Below are positions 16,238-24,698 of a stretch of 64,000 nt of DNA, in pieces. The notes beneath the pieces were generated by a model. The model worked only from the letters and a program-made list of their open reading frames with translations, did not search any database and was not told the origin of the DNA. The stretch is from Nocardioides kribbensis (GTDB lineage: Bacteria; Actinomycetota; Actinomycetes; Propionibacteriales; Nocardioidaceae), in assembly GCF_015070375.1 (NCBI RefSeq), contig NZ_JADCLL010000001.1, forward strand, positions 684,501 to 748,500. The letters run 5' to 3'. Each line of letters starts with the position of its first letter. Within the stretch, counting starts at the first letter, position 1. The position numbers were made by a program, and so were the translations under genes.

Positions 16238-19200
16238 TCAGGAGGTCGGCGAGGCGCTCTCCGACGGGCTCGCCGAGGCGTCGGCCGAGGGCTCGTCGCC
16301 CGCGGTGTCGCCCCCGTCGGAGCCGTCGGAGCTGTCGGAGCCGCCCACGCCGCCGGGGCGCGACTCGGCCAGGGTGATGGCCTGGCTGATGAGGTCCTGG
16401 GCCTCCTGGTTCTGCGCCTGGTACTCCGCGAGGTCCTGCTCGGCCAGCGCGGCGTCGGCGGCGTCGAAGGCCTCCTGGGCCTGGTCGAGCAGCTGGGCGA
16501 TCTGCTGGTCGACGGTGAGATCCTCCCCGCCGCCGTTGCCACCGCCGTTGCCGCCGCCCCCGTTGCCGCCGGGGTCGACCGGGTCGGGCAGCTCGGTGTC
16601 GTCGACGCCGAGGGCGACCTGGAGCGCGTCGGTGAGGCTGCGACCGACACCGACCTCGTCGCCGTAGGAGACCAGCACGAACTGCAGGATCGGGTAGCCC
16701 GAGCTGGACGCCGAGCGCACGGCGTAGACCGGCTCGATGTAGATCAGGCCGTCCTCCACCGGCAGCGTGAGCAGGTTGCCGAAGATCGGGTCCGAGGTGC
16801 CCTGGGAGTAGGGCAGCAGCGCGTCGCGCACGCCCTCGTCCTGGGCGAACTCGTTGGCGATCAGCCCGGGTCCGGGCGTCGTCTGGTCCTGCAGCTCCAG
16901 CACGCTGAGCTGGCCGTAGGTGTCCGACGTCGCGTCGGAGTCCACCGACATGAACGAGGCGAGGTTGTTGCGCTCGAAGGGCACGAAGACCGAGGTCAGC
17001 GACCACTCCCCCTCGCTGGTGGTGCTGCCGTCCTGGTTGGCGAAGAGCCGGTAGGGCGGCTGCAGGCTGGTCGAGGCCGAGTTGGGGTCCTCCGGCACCT
17101 CCCAGCGGTCGTTGCCCTGGTACCAGTCGTTGGCCTCGGTGACGTGGTAGCGGGCGAACTGGTAGCGCTGGACCTTGAACAGGTCCTCGGGGTAGCGCAG
17201 GTGCTCCATGAGCTCGTCGGAGATCGAGTCGTAGGGCTGGACGGTGCCCGGGAAGGCGCCCTCCCAGGCCCGCAGGATCGGGTCCTCGGTGTCCCACTCG
17301 TAGAGGGTCACGGTGCCGTCGTAGGCGTCGACGGTGGCCTTGACCGCGTTGCGCATGTAGTTGATCTCGTCGGTGGGGATCGGCTGCAGGCCCACGTTGT
17401 CCTGGAGCGAGTCGTCGATCATCGTGGCGAACGACTCCTTCTCCGCACCGGGGAACCGGTCGGTGGTCGTGTAGCCGTCGACGATCCACTGCACGCGGCC
17501 GTCGATCAGCGCCGGGTAGGCGTCGCTGTCGATGGTCAGCCAGGGAGCGACCTTCTGGACCCGCTCGCTGGGGTTGCGGTCGTAGAGCACCTTGGAGTTC
17601 TCGTTGACCCGGCCCGAGAGCAGGAAGTTCGGCTCGCCGTACTTCACCGCGAACATCAGCTGGTCGAAGGTGTTGCCGATGTCGACGCCGCCGTCGCCGT
17701 CGTAGGTGGTGCGCTGGTCGGTCTCGCTGTCGTTGGCCAGGCCCAGCTCGACGTCGGCGTCGTCGGCCTCGGCCTTGCCGACCACCGAGTAGTCGGGGCT
17801 CTGCTCGCCGAAGTAGATCCGGCTCTCGTAGCCCTCGTCGCCGAGGTTGGACAGCGTGTCCTGGCCGGCCTGGTTGCCCTCGGCCCACACGATGCCGCCG
17901 TCGTTGTCCTCGCTGGCCGCGACGGGTGCGTTGGTGGCGGTGCGCTGGTTGGCGAAGGCGGCGATCAGGCCGTTGCCGTGGGTGTAGGTGGTGTGGAGGT
18001 TCGACCAGTTGCGGTCGCCGGCCGGGATGCCGGACTGGTCGAGCTCGCGCACGCCGAGCACGAGCGCGCGGTCGACGCCGTCGATCTCGTAGCGGTCGAC
18101 GTCGAGCACGGGCGCCACCGAGTAGTAGGCGCGACCCTGCTGGGTCTGCTCGAAGGTGTCGCGCACCAGCCGCGGGTCGATGAGCGGCACCGAGGTGACC
18201 TGGCCGTTGACCTGCGAGAAGTTGCCCTCGTCGGCGGTGGCGGTGCTCTGGTACTCGGTGGTCTGCACGTCCTCCAGGTCGTACGCCGTGCGCGTGGCGT
18301 CGATGTTGGCCTGGATGTACTCCTCCTCGCGGTCGGCCTCGGAGGGGTTGACCTGGAACTGCTGGACGATGCCGGGCCAGATGATGCCCAGCAGCACCGC
18401 CGACAGCGCGAGCAGCGCGATGCCCACCGACGGCAGCGTCCAGGTGCGGCGCCACACGTTGAGGAAGAACAGCACCGCGCAGATCACCGAGATGCCGATG
18501 AGGATGTTCTTGGCCGGCAGCACGGCGTTGGCGTCGGTGTAGGTGATGCCGGTGATCAGCCCGCCGGCGTCGGTGGCCAGGTCGAAGCGGTCGAGGTAGT
18601 AGTCGCCCGCCTTCGCCAGCACGAAGAGCCCGAGGAGCACCGAGAGCTGGGCCTGGGCCGCGCCGGTGAGGCGCTCGCTGGGCACCTGCAGCCGGATGCC
18701 GCCGTAGAGGTAGTGCGTCAGCGCCGCGGCGAGCAGGGCGACCACGAAGGTCGCCATCGCGAAGTCGACGAGGTAGTGGAGCCACGGGAGATCGAAGACG
18801 AAGAAGCCGGCGTCGCGGCCGAAGTGCTCGTCGTCGTAGCCGAACTCGCCGCCGTTGCGCCACAGCATGAAGGTGCGCCACTGCCCCGCGCCCGAGGTGC
18901 CGGCGAAGACCAGCAGCACCGCGCCGACGGCCAGCACGAGCCAGCGCCGGATCGGGTTGACGGCCTCGCGGTAGCGGTCGAGGCCGTTCTGGTCGGGCAT
19001 GCTCACGAAGAGCGGGCGGGTGCGGAAGGCGATCACCACGTTGACGCAGACCACGAGCGCCATGAGCAGCCCGAAGACCGCGAACATGCCGACCCGGGTC
19101 CACAGCACGGTGGTGAACACCGAGGTGTAGCCGACCGAGCCGAACCACAGCCGCTCGGTGTAGAAGCTGGCGAAGGCGGTCAGCGCGAAGAACGCCACCA

Positions 19201-19294
19201 CCAGCACCGCGCCGGTGATCACCAGCGCGCGCGATCGACTCCGTGGCCTGGGCGGCGGGGAGCCCTGCTGCTCCTCGTCGTACGTCTCACTCAC
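16238..19294 (-). CDS. UPF0182 family large integral membrane protein
   Basis: This 1018-residue membrane protein has several hydrophobic segments in its first 310 residues (for example ALVITGAVLVVAFFALTAF and MFAVFGLLMALVVCVNVVI). A large extracytoplasmic region follows (YTERLWFGSVGY, VNPSEADREEEYIQANI, LPYSQGTSDPIFGNLLTLPV). The C-terminus is a Gly/Asn-rich linker and an acidic tail. This is the UPF0182 (DUF1517-type) family, conserved across Actinobacteria; its biochemical role is unknown. The GTG start overlaps the preceding stop by four bases (GTGA), so it is co-translated with the PPA1309-like gene. The pair follows the PDZ-Lon protease gene, as in M. tuberculosis Rv3194c-Rv3193c. Confidence 0.9.
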   Translation of the reverse strand: MSETYDEEQQGSPPPRPRSRSRALVITGAVLVVAFFALTAFASFYTERLWFGSVGYTSVFTTVLWTRVGMFAVFGLLMALVVCVNVVIAFRTRPLFVSMPDQNGLDRYREAVNPIRRWLVLAVGAVLLVFAGTSGAGQWRTFMLWRNGGEFGYDDEHFGRDAGFFVFDLPWLHYLVDFAMATFVVALLAAALTHYLYGGIRLQVPSERLTGAAQAQLSVLLGLFVLAKAGDYYLDRFDLATDAGGLITGITYTDANAVLPAKNILIGISVICAVLFFLNVWRRTWTLPSVGIALLALSAVLLGIIWPGIVQQFQVNPSEADREEEYIQANIDATRTAYDLEDVQTTEYQSTATADEGNFSQVNGQVTSVPLIDPRLVRDTFEQTQQGRAYYSVAPVLDVDRYEIDGVDRALVLGVRELDQSGIPAGDRNWSNLHTTYTHGNGLIAAFANQRTATNAPVAASEDNDGGIVWAEGNQAGQDTLSNLGDEGYESRIYFGEQSPDYSVVGKAEADDADVELGLANDSETDQRTTYDGDGGVDIGNTFDQLMFAVKYGEPNFLLSGRVNENSKVLYDRNPSERVQKVAPWLTIDSDAYPALIDGRVQWIVDGYTTTDRFPGAEKESFATMIDDSLQDNVGLQPIPTDEINYMRNAVKATVDAYDGTVTLYEWDTEDPILRAWEGAFPGTVQPYDSISDELMEHLRYPEDLFKVQRYQFARYHVTEANDWYQGNDRWEVPEDPNSASTSLQPPYRLFANQDGSTTSEGEWSLTSVFVPFERNNLASFMSVDSDATSDTYGQLSVLELQDQTTPGPGLIANEFAQDEGVRDALLPYSQGTSDPIFGNLLTLPVEDGLIYIEPVYAVRSASSSGYPILQFVLVSYGDEVGVGRSLTDALQVALGVDDTELPDPVDPGGNGGGGNGGGNGGGEDLTVDQQIAQLLDQAQEAFDAADAALAEQDLAEYQAQNQEAQDLISQAITLAESRPGGVGGSDSSDGSDGGDTAGDEPSADASASPSESASPTS

Positions 19295-20013
19295 CGTGGG
19301 TCCCTCTCGTCACTGCGGTCGTTGCTCATGTCGGTACTCGTGTCGCTGCTGGTGTCGGCCGGGTCCGGCGCGGAGCCCGGGGCCGGGTCGGCGCCCGGTT
19401 CACCGGGGTCCTCGAGGAGCGTGGCGGCCAGCAGCTCGACGAGTGCGGGCACGAGGTCGGCTCCCCCGACCACCTTGGAGTCGTCGTCGTGGCTGCGGAA
19501 GCGCATCGCGCAGTACGCCGACCCGTGCCGGGTCACCCCCGCGGCGATGCGCAGCTCCTGGCGCTCCGGGTGGGTCCGGGCGAACTCGGCCGCCGCGTCG
19601 GGGTCGGACGGCACGTCGGCGTCGGCGCCCGGCGGCAGCACGAAGCGCTCGACGACCGCGGCGCAGCCGGCCACGTCGGCGGGCCACACGATGGTCTCGA
19701 GCACCTGCTCGAGCAGCTGGTCGGGGCGCAGCTGGTCCTGCTCGATCGCGGTCAGCGAGCCCTGCTCGGTGGAGGCGTCGAGGCCCATGGCCGCGGCCAG
19801 CGCCGGCTCGTGCTCGACCAGCTGGCCGGTGTCGACGAGGGCGAAGAGGTGCGCCGGCTGGTCCCAGCCGCTGGTGGCGACGTGCTGCTCGATCTCCAGC
19901 ACGGCGGCGGCCAGCGCGGGGTCGACGTCGAGGTCGCTCAGGTCGTCGAGCAGGTCGTCGGGAAGGTCGCCACCGGGAACGTCACCACCGGGAAGGGGGT
20001 CCTCAGGCGTCAT
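19291..20013 (-). CDS. PPA1309-family conserved actinobacterial protein
   Basis: This 240-residue soluble acidic protein recalls the PPA1309 family, which in many actinobacteria sits between the PDZ-Lon protease and UPF0182 genes. Central conserved stretches include SGWDQPAHLFALVDT, LEQVLETIVWPADVAGCA and ERQELRIAAGVTRHGSAYC. The last 45 residues are Asp/Pro/Ser-rich and probably disordered. The ATG at 20013 overlaps the upstream stop by 11 bases and was preferred to an in-frame ATG 15 bases further up, because a GAGGACG element precedes it. The molecular function is unknown. Confidence 0.8.
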   Translation of the reverse strand: MTPEDPLPGGDVPGGDLPDDLLDDLSDLDVDPALAAAVLEIEQHVATSGWDQPAHLFALVDTGQLVEHEPALAAAMGLDASTEQGSLTAIEQDQLRPDQLLEQVLETIVWPADVAGCAAVVERFVLPPGADADVPSDPDAAAEFARTHPERQELRIAAGVTRHGSAYCAMRFRSHDDDSKVVGGADLVPALVELLAATLLEDPGEPGADPAPGSAPDPADTSSDTSTDMSNDRSDERDPR

Positions 20014-21076
20014 CGGGCACGTCCTCACAGCTGGGAAGGGCGGCGTCGGGGTCCTCGACCCAGTCCTGGATCGCCGCGAGGGTGGAGTCGAAGGTGTCGG
20101 CGCGCAGCAGCCGGATGCCGTCGACGTCGGCGCCGAGGGCCTCCTCGCAGTTGTCCGGGGGCACGAGGAAGAGGGTGGCGCCGTCGTCGGCGGCGCCGGC
20201 GATCTTCTGCTGGATCCCGCCGATGGGGCCCACCGAGCCGTCGAGGGCGACGGTGCCGGTGCCGGCGATGACCTCCCCTCCGGTCAGGGAGCCCTCGGTG
20301 AGGGTGTCGTAGATGCCCAGGCTGAAGACCAGCCCGGCGCTGGGGCCGCCGATCTTGGGGTCGATGGCCACCGAGACCTCGAAGGGGAAGCGGTAGCCCT
20401 CGCCGGGCACGACGCCGATGCGCGGCTGGCCCTCGACCTCCTCCGGGGTGATGCTCACCTCGCGGCGCCGGCCGTCGCGCTCGATGACGACGGCCAGCGG
20501 CTCGCCGGCCTCGGCGCCGGAGACGGCGGCGACGAGCTGACGCGGGGTCCGCACCGGCTCCCCGCCGACGCTGCGGATGATGTCCAGCGGCTCGAGCACG
20601 CCCTCGGCGGGGGTGCCCTCGTCGACGAAGTAGACCTTCACGGCGCGCTCGACGTCGTAGCCGAGCTTCTCCAGGGCCACGGCGGTGGCGACGTCCTGGG
20701 AGGTCACCATCGAGATGGCGCCCTGCTGCTGGTCCTCCTCGGCGCTCTCGTCGTCGGGGTGGATGAAGTCGTAGGGGTAGACGGCGTCCTCGGGGTCGGC
20801 CCAGGCCCGCAGCAGCGTGAAGAGGCTCGACCCGCCGGTCTGGCCGGGAGGTGCCGCGGCCGAGACCGAGACGGTGGTCATGCGCAGCTGGCCGGTGTCG
20901 CGGTAGGTCTTGGCGCCGCGCACCTGGATCGTCTCGTTGCCCTCGGGCTGGGCGAGCACGTCGACGGTGGTGCCGGGGGCGTAGGTGCCGAAGGGCAGCC
21001 GCACCAGCGAGGTCACGAGGAACAGCGCGAGGACCAGCGGCGCGGCGATGAGCGCGGCGATGGAGCGCTGGGTCAT
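20003..21076 (-). CDS. Membrane-anchored PDZ-Lon serine protease (YlbL-like)
   Basis: This 357-residue protein has one N-terminal membrane segment (AALIAAPLVLALFLVTSL). An extracytoplasmic PDZ domain follows around residues 130-220 (EGVLEPLDIIRSVGGEPVRTP). A C-terminal Lon-type catalytic domain carries the serine in GGPSAGLVFSLG and the lysine in GGIQQKIAGA. The family degrades or processes proteins at the outer face of the membrane; substrates in this lineage are unknown. The start at 21076 gives MTQRSIAAL. A frame reaching 21148 would add an unlikely 24-residue extension. It is first in an operon with the PPA1309-like and UPF0182 genes. Confidence 0.9.
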   Translation of the reverse strand: MTQRSIAALIAAPLVLALFLVTSLVRLPFGTYAPGTTVDVLAQPEGNETIQVRGAKTYRDTGQLRMTTVSVSAAAPPGQTGGSSLFTLLRAWADPEDAVYPYDFIHPDDESAEEDQQQGAISMVTSQDVATAVALEKLGYDVERAVKVYFVDEGTPAEGVLEPLDIIRSVGGEPVRTPRQLVAAVSGAEAGEPLAVVIERDGRRREVSITPEEVEGQPRIGVVPGEGYRFPFEVSVAIDPKIGGPSAGLVFSLGIYDTLTEGSLTGGEVIAGTGTVALDGSVGPIGGIQQKIAGAADDGATLFLVPPDNCEEALGADVDGIRLLRADTFDSTLAAIQDWVEDPDAALPSCEDVPDDA

Positions 21077-21169
21077 GGCGCCAACTGTCTCATTGCTCAC
21101 CAACCGTCCCGTCCACCGGCTCGCGTGCCGCGAGCCAGGGCAGACCACCCGGTCGGTCGGGCGCTCGGG

Positions 21170-21442
21170 TCAGGACGCCCGGCGCGACTCGCCGGGGCGC
21201 TGCGAGGCCGCGGGCCCACGGGGCGCGCGCGAGGGGCGCACGGCGATGCCGGTGCTCCGGTCGCGCTCCGGGGCGGGGGCGGCGTAGCCGGCACGGTCGG
21301 GCCGGGCCAGCGCGCCGGCCATGCGCTCGAGGGCGGCCTCGCGGTCGACCTGCTCACGCGGCTCGCGACCCACCCAGCCGACCCAGGCCATGGCCAGGAC
21401 GGCGACGACGGCGGCAGGCGCCAGCCAGAGCAGGATCTCCAC
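21170..21442 (-). CDS. Small single-pass membrane protein, unknown function
   Basis: This 90-residue product begins with one membrane helix (MEILLWLAPAAVVAVLAMAW), then a short charged stretch (REPREQVDREAALERMAGAL) and a disordered Arg/Pro/Ser tail. No enzyme motif is seen. It lies alone between moaE and the PDZ-Lon gene on the same strand, 93 bases upstream of the protease start, and could be co-transcribed with it. Reading frame and codon bias are convincing; function is not known. Confidence 0.6.
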   Translation of the reverse strand: MEILLWLAPAAVVAVLAMAWVGWVGREPREQVDREAALERMAGALARPDRAGYAAPAPERDRSTGIAVRPSRAPRGPAASQRPGESRRAS

Positions 21443-21524
21443 CTGTGCAGGGTAGGTCGCCCGCGGGCCGCGGCGGCGCCGAAACGCCGGGCGCCGGCTC
21501 GGGCAGTGGTCGCCCGGGCACCGC

Positions 21525-21953
21525 TCAGGGGGTGCCGACCCACTCGTCGGTGCCGTCGACGAAGCGCTGGTGCTTCCAGATCGGCACCTCCGCCTTCAGC
21601 GTGTCGATCAGCGCCCGTGAGGCCGTGAAGGCGTCGCCGCGGTGGGCGGCGACCGTGGCCACGACGACGGCGATGTCGCCGATGGCCAGCGACCCGGTGC
21701 GGTGCACCGCCGCCACGGCCTGGACGTCGTGGTCGGCGGCGACCTGCTCGCAGACCGCCTCGAGCCGCGCCAGGGCGGTGGGGTGGGCGCTGTAGTCGAG
21801 TCCGACGACACCCGCGCCGTGGTCGTGGTCGCGCACGCGGCCCACGAAGAGGGTCAGGCCCCCCGAGGTCGGGTCGTCGAGGGCGTCGAGCACCTCGGTG
21901 ACGTCGAGCGGGTCCTCGCGCAGGGCGGCCAGGCGGACGGCGGGGTGAGCCAT
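21525..21953 (-). CDS. moaE: Molybdopterin synthase catalytic subunit MoaE
   Basis: This 142-residue protein is the large subunit of molybdopterin synthase, which transfers two sulfurs to precursor Z to make molybdopterin. Visible family marks are LTLFVGRVRDHDHGAGVVGLD, the conserved HRTGSLAIGDIAVVVATVA segment and the C-terminal active lysine region KAEVPIWKHQRF. The start at 21953 gives MAHPAVRLAAL, the usual MoaE entry; the frame runs further up without conservation. No moaD or other cofactor gene is adjacent. It is divergent from the DUF2342 gene with a 67-base gap. Confidence 0.92.
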   Translation of the reverse strand: MAHPAVRLAALREDPLDVTEVLDALDDPTSGGLTLFVGRVRDHDHGAGVVGLDYSAHPTALARLEAVCEQVAADHDVQAVAAVHRTGSLAIGDIAVVVATVAAHRGDAFTASRALIDTLKAEVPIWKHQRFVDGTDEWVGTP

Positions 21954-22020
21954 GGACGCGACCCTACTCACTGTCCTCCTCACCGCCGGCGGGTTGGGGC
22001 TCACGGCGTACCGTGGGGCC

Positions 22021-23532
22021 ATGAGCAACGACTCCGGCGACACCCCGAACGACTCCGGGAACGGCCCTGACGACAGCGGTCAGAACCCGTTCAAGGGCAC
22101 GCCGTTCGAGCAGTTCTTCAACCAGCTCGGCGGGATGGGCGGGGGCGGCGGCGCCACGCCCGGCGGCTTCGGGTTCGGCTTCGGCACCGGCGGCTCCGGA
22201 GCGAGCGGTGGCGGCGCGGGCGGGGCCGGCGGCTTCCCGGGGTTCCCCGGCGGGTTCCCCGGCATGGGCGGCCCCGGCGGCACGCCCGACCTCAACCAGC
22301 TCTTCGGCCAGATCCAGGCCATGATGCAGCCCTACGACGGCCCGCTGAACTGGGACGTCGCCCTCGACACCGCCCGCAAGGCCGTCGCGCAGCAGCCCGA
22401 CCCCTCGCCCACGCAGCGCCAGAAGGACGCCGTGGCCGACGCCGTGCGCCTGGCCGACCACTGGCTCGACGACACCACCGCCTTCCCCTCCGGCGTCACC
22501 TCGACCGCCGCCTGGAGCCGCGCGGAGTGGCTGGTGGGCACCGTCGAGGTGTGGAAGGTGCTCGTCGAGCCGGTCGCCAAGCAGACCGTCGACTCGCTGG
22601 GCTCCGCCCTGCCCGAGGAGGCCCGCGCGGCCTCCGGCCCCCTCCTCGGGATCATCGGCAAGGCCGTGGGCGTCATGCTCGCCAGCCAGGTCGGCTCCGG
22701 CCTGGGCGCGCTGGCCTCCGAGGTGCTCACCGCCTCCGACGTCGGCCTGCCCCTGGGCGCCGCCGGGCGCGCCGCCCTCGTGCCGGCCAACGTGGAGGCC
22801 TTCGCCGCCGGCCTCGACGTCAGCACCGACGACGTCCTGCTCTACCTCGCGCTGCGCGAGGCCGCCCACCAGCGGCTCTTCGCCCACGTGCCGTGGCTGC
22901 GCGAGCACCTGCTCGGCGCCGTCACCGCCTACGCCCGCGGCATCGAGATCAACGCCGAGGCGATCCAGAGCCGCATCGAGGAGCAGATGCGCGGCGTCGA
23001 CCCCACCGACCCCGAGTCGATGCAGCGCCTGCTCGAGGGCGGGCTCTTCGACATGCCCAAGTCCCCCGCCCAGGAGGCCGCGCTGCTGCGCCTGGAGACG
23101 ACGCTGGCCCTCGTCGAGGGCTGGGTCGACGAGGTCGTCGGGCAGGCCACCGCCGAGCGCATGCCCGCCGCGGCCAAGATGCAGGAGGCCGTACGCCGCC
23201 GCCGCGCGGCCGGCGGCCCGGCCGAGGACACCTTCGCCTCGCTGGTCGGCCTCGAGCTGCGCCCGCGCCGGCTGCGCGACGCCTCCACCCTGTGGGGCTC
23301 GCTGCGCACGCGTCAGGGCACCGAGGCCCGCGACGGGGTGTGGATGCACCCCGACCTGCTGCCGAGCGCCGCCGACCTCGACGACCCGCTGGGCTTCCGC
23401 GAGGGCGCCGCCGCCCCGGCCGAGATCAGCGAGTCGGACTTCGACGCCGAGCTGGCCAAGCTCCTCGACGGCGACCTGCCGGACGGTGACCAGCCCGGTG
23501 ACCAGCCCGGTGAGGGCCCGACCCCGGCGTGA
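22021..23532 (+). CDS. Zinc-dependent metalloprotease family protein, DUF2342
   Basis: This 503-residue protein corresponds in family and position to Rv3195 of M. tuberculosis. Residues 1-90 are low complexity and very Gly-rich (GGMGGGGG, GGFPGFPGGFPGMGGPGG), after which the conserved domain begins at PDLNQLFGQIQAMM. The family is a zincin-like fold; here the metal-site helix reads LREAAHQRLFAHVPWL, an EAAH variant of HExxH. The tail has an Asp/Gly/Pro-rich end with a short repeat (GDQPGDQPGEGP). The ATG at 22021 was chosen. The stop overlaps the Nudix start by 4 bases, so the pair is coupled. Peptidase activity is inferred from the fold and is uncertain. Confidence 0.85.
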   Translation: MSNDSGDTPNDSGNGPDDSGQNPFKGTPFEQFFNQLGGMGGGGGATPGGFGFGFGTGGSGASGGGAGGAGGFPGFPGGFPGMGGPGGTPDLNQLFGQIQAMMQPYDGPLNWDVALDTARKAVAQQPDPSPTQRQKDAVADAVRLADHWLDDTTAFPSGVTSTAAWSRAEWLVGTVEVWKVLVEPVAKQTVDSLGSALPEEARAASGPLLGIIGKAVGVMLASQVGSGLGALASEVLTASDVGLPLGAAGRAALVPANVEAFAAGLDVSTDDVLLYLALREAAHQRLFAHVPWLREHLLGAVTAYARGIEINAEAIQSRIEEQMRGVDPTDPESMQRLLEGGLFDMPKSPAQEAALLRLETTLALVEGWVDEVVGQATAERMPAAAKMQEAVRRRRAAGGPAEDTFASLVGLELRPRRLRDASTLWGSLRTRQGTEARDGVWMHPDLLPSAADLDDPLGFREGAAAPAEISESDFDAELAKLLDGDLPDGDQPGDQPGEGPTPA

Positions 23533-24188
23533 GCCTGCACGCCGACGCGCTCGCGGCCCTCGAGGCCTGGGCGGCGCCCGACGCCGCCCAGGAGGCGCTG
23601 CGGGTGCGCTACGTCGCCCACCTGCGCGCCCACCCCGACGGTCTGGAGCGCGGCTGCCGGCCCGACCACCTCACGGCCAGCACGCTCGTGCTCGACCACG
23701 ACCGCGCCCACGTGCTGCTCACGCTGCACGCCAAGGCCCAGGAGTGGTTCCAGCTCGGCGGCCACTGCGAGCCCGGTGACACCACGCTGGCCGGCGCCGC
23801 GCGGCGCGAGGCCACCGAGGAGTCGGGGCTGGGCGACCTGTCCCTCGACCCGGTGCCGGTGGAGCTGAGCGAGCACCCCGTGCCGTTCTGCGGCCCGCGC
23901 GACGGGGTGCTCGTGCACCACCTCGACGTGCGCTTCGTCGCCGTGGCCGCCCCCGGCGCGCAGGTCGCGGTCAGCGAGGAGTCGCTCGACCTGCGCTGGT
24001 GGCCGGTCGACGGGCTGCCGTCGGGCCCCGACGGGCGACCCGACCCCGACATCGCGGCCCTCGTGGCCCGCGCCCTGCACCGGGCCGGCCCGTCGGGTCG
24101 GTCGGACCCGGCGGGTCAGTCGACGCCGTCGGCGCTGCCGTCGGCGGGCGGCTCGACCCGCGCCGCGGCCGACCAGCCCAGCAGGTAG
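23529..24188 (+). CDS. Nudix hydrolase
   Basis: This 219-residue protein has a clear Nudix box, GHCEPGDTTLAGAARREATEESGLG, matching Gx5Ex7REUxEExGU (described here in pieces: G-E at the start, REATEESGL at the core). Nudix enzymes hydrolyse nucleoside diphosphate-linked compounds using Mg2+; the substrate cannot be told. Residues 1-45 are helical and precede the core, and the last 35 residues are Ser/Pro/Ala-rich. Translation is coupled to the DUF2342 gene by a GTGA overlap. Its last 73 bases run antisense into the end of the M48-type gene. Confidence 0.85.
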   Translation: MSLHADALAALEAWAAPDAAQEALRVRYVAHLRAHPDGLERGCRPDHLTASTLVLDHDRAHVLLTLHAKAQEWFQLGGHCEPGDTTLAGAARREATEESGLGDLSLDPVPVELSEHPVPFCGPRDGVLVHHLDVRFVAVAAPGAQVAVSEESLDLRWWPVDGLPSGPDGRPDPDIAALVARALHRAGPSGRSDPAGQSTPSALPSAGGSTRAAADQPSR

Positions 24189-24688
24189 CCCTTGGCCCGC
24201 TCGGCCTGGGGATAGCGGTCGACCCACGCCCAGAAGCGGGCGTCGTGGCCGGGCTCCAGCAGGTGGGCCAGCTCGTGGACCAGCACGTAGTCGATGACCC
24301 ACGCCGGCATCCCCTGAAGCCGCGCCGAGAGCCGGATCGAGCGGTCGCCCGGCGTGCACGAGCCCCAGCGCGAGCTCTGGTTCTCCACCCACCGCACCGT
24401 GTCGGGCACGGCCATGCCGCCGAGGTAGCGGTCGTTGAGCGACACCGCCCGGGTCCGCAGCTCCTCGTCGCTGGGCAGGCGGCGGCGCTCGGCGCGCTCG
24501 AGGCGGGCCAGCATGGTCTCCACCCACTCGGCCTCCTCGCTGGGCGAGAGGGTGTCGGGCACGAGCACGACGATCCGGTCGCCGTCGCGGTAGGCCGAGA
24601 CCGTGCGCCGGCGCCGCGTCGAGCGGCGTACCTCCACGTCGGGGCGCGCCCGCGAGCCCGCGGGGTCGCTCGTCGGCGGCGGTGACAT
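24116..24688 (-). CDS. M48/YgjP-type metallopeptidase-like protein
   Basis: This 190-residue protein belongs to the small YgjP-like (DUF45) metallopeptidase group. The zinc motif HELAH is in IDYVLVHELAHLLEPGHDARF, and the preceding SSRWGSCTPGDRSIRLSARL is the strongly conserved substrate-side stretch of the family. The ATG at 24688 was preferred to a TTG nine bases upstream. Its 3' end overlaps the convergent Nudix gene by 73 bases in the antisense direction. Physiological substrates of the family are unknown. Confidence 0.85.
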   Translation of the reverse strand: MSPPPTSDPAGSRARPDVEVRRSTRRRRTVSAYRDGDRIVVLVPDTLSPSEEAEWVETMLARLERAERRRLPSDEELRTRAVSLNDRYLGGMAVPDTVRWVENQSSRWGSCTPGDRSIRLSARLQGMPAWVIDYVLVHELAHLLEPGHDARFWAWVDRYPQAERAKGYLLGWSAAARVEPPADGSADGVD

Positions 24689-24698
24689 GGACGACAAG

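Noticed and set aside
16106..21628. A very long plus-strand open frame of 1840 codons opposite the UPF0182/PPA1309/PDZ-Lon genes
   Set aside because: It is the antisense shadow of three well-recognised genes. GC-rich codon bias removes stops from the complementary frame, and its product is low-complexity Val/Gly/Arg/His sequence.
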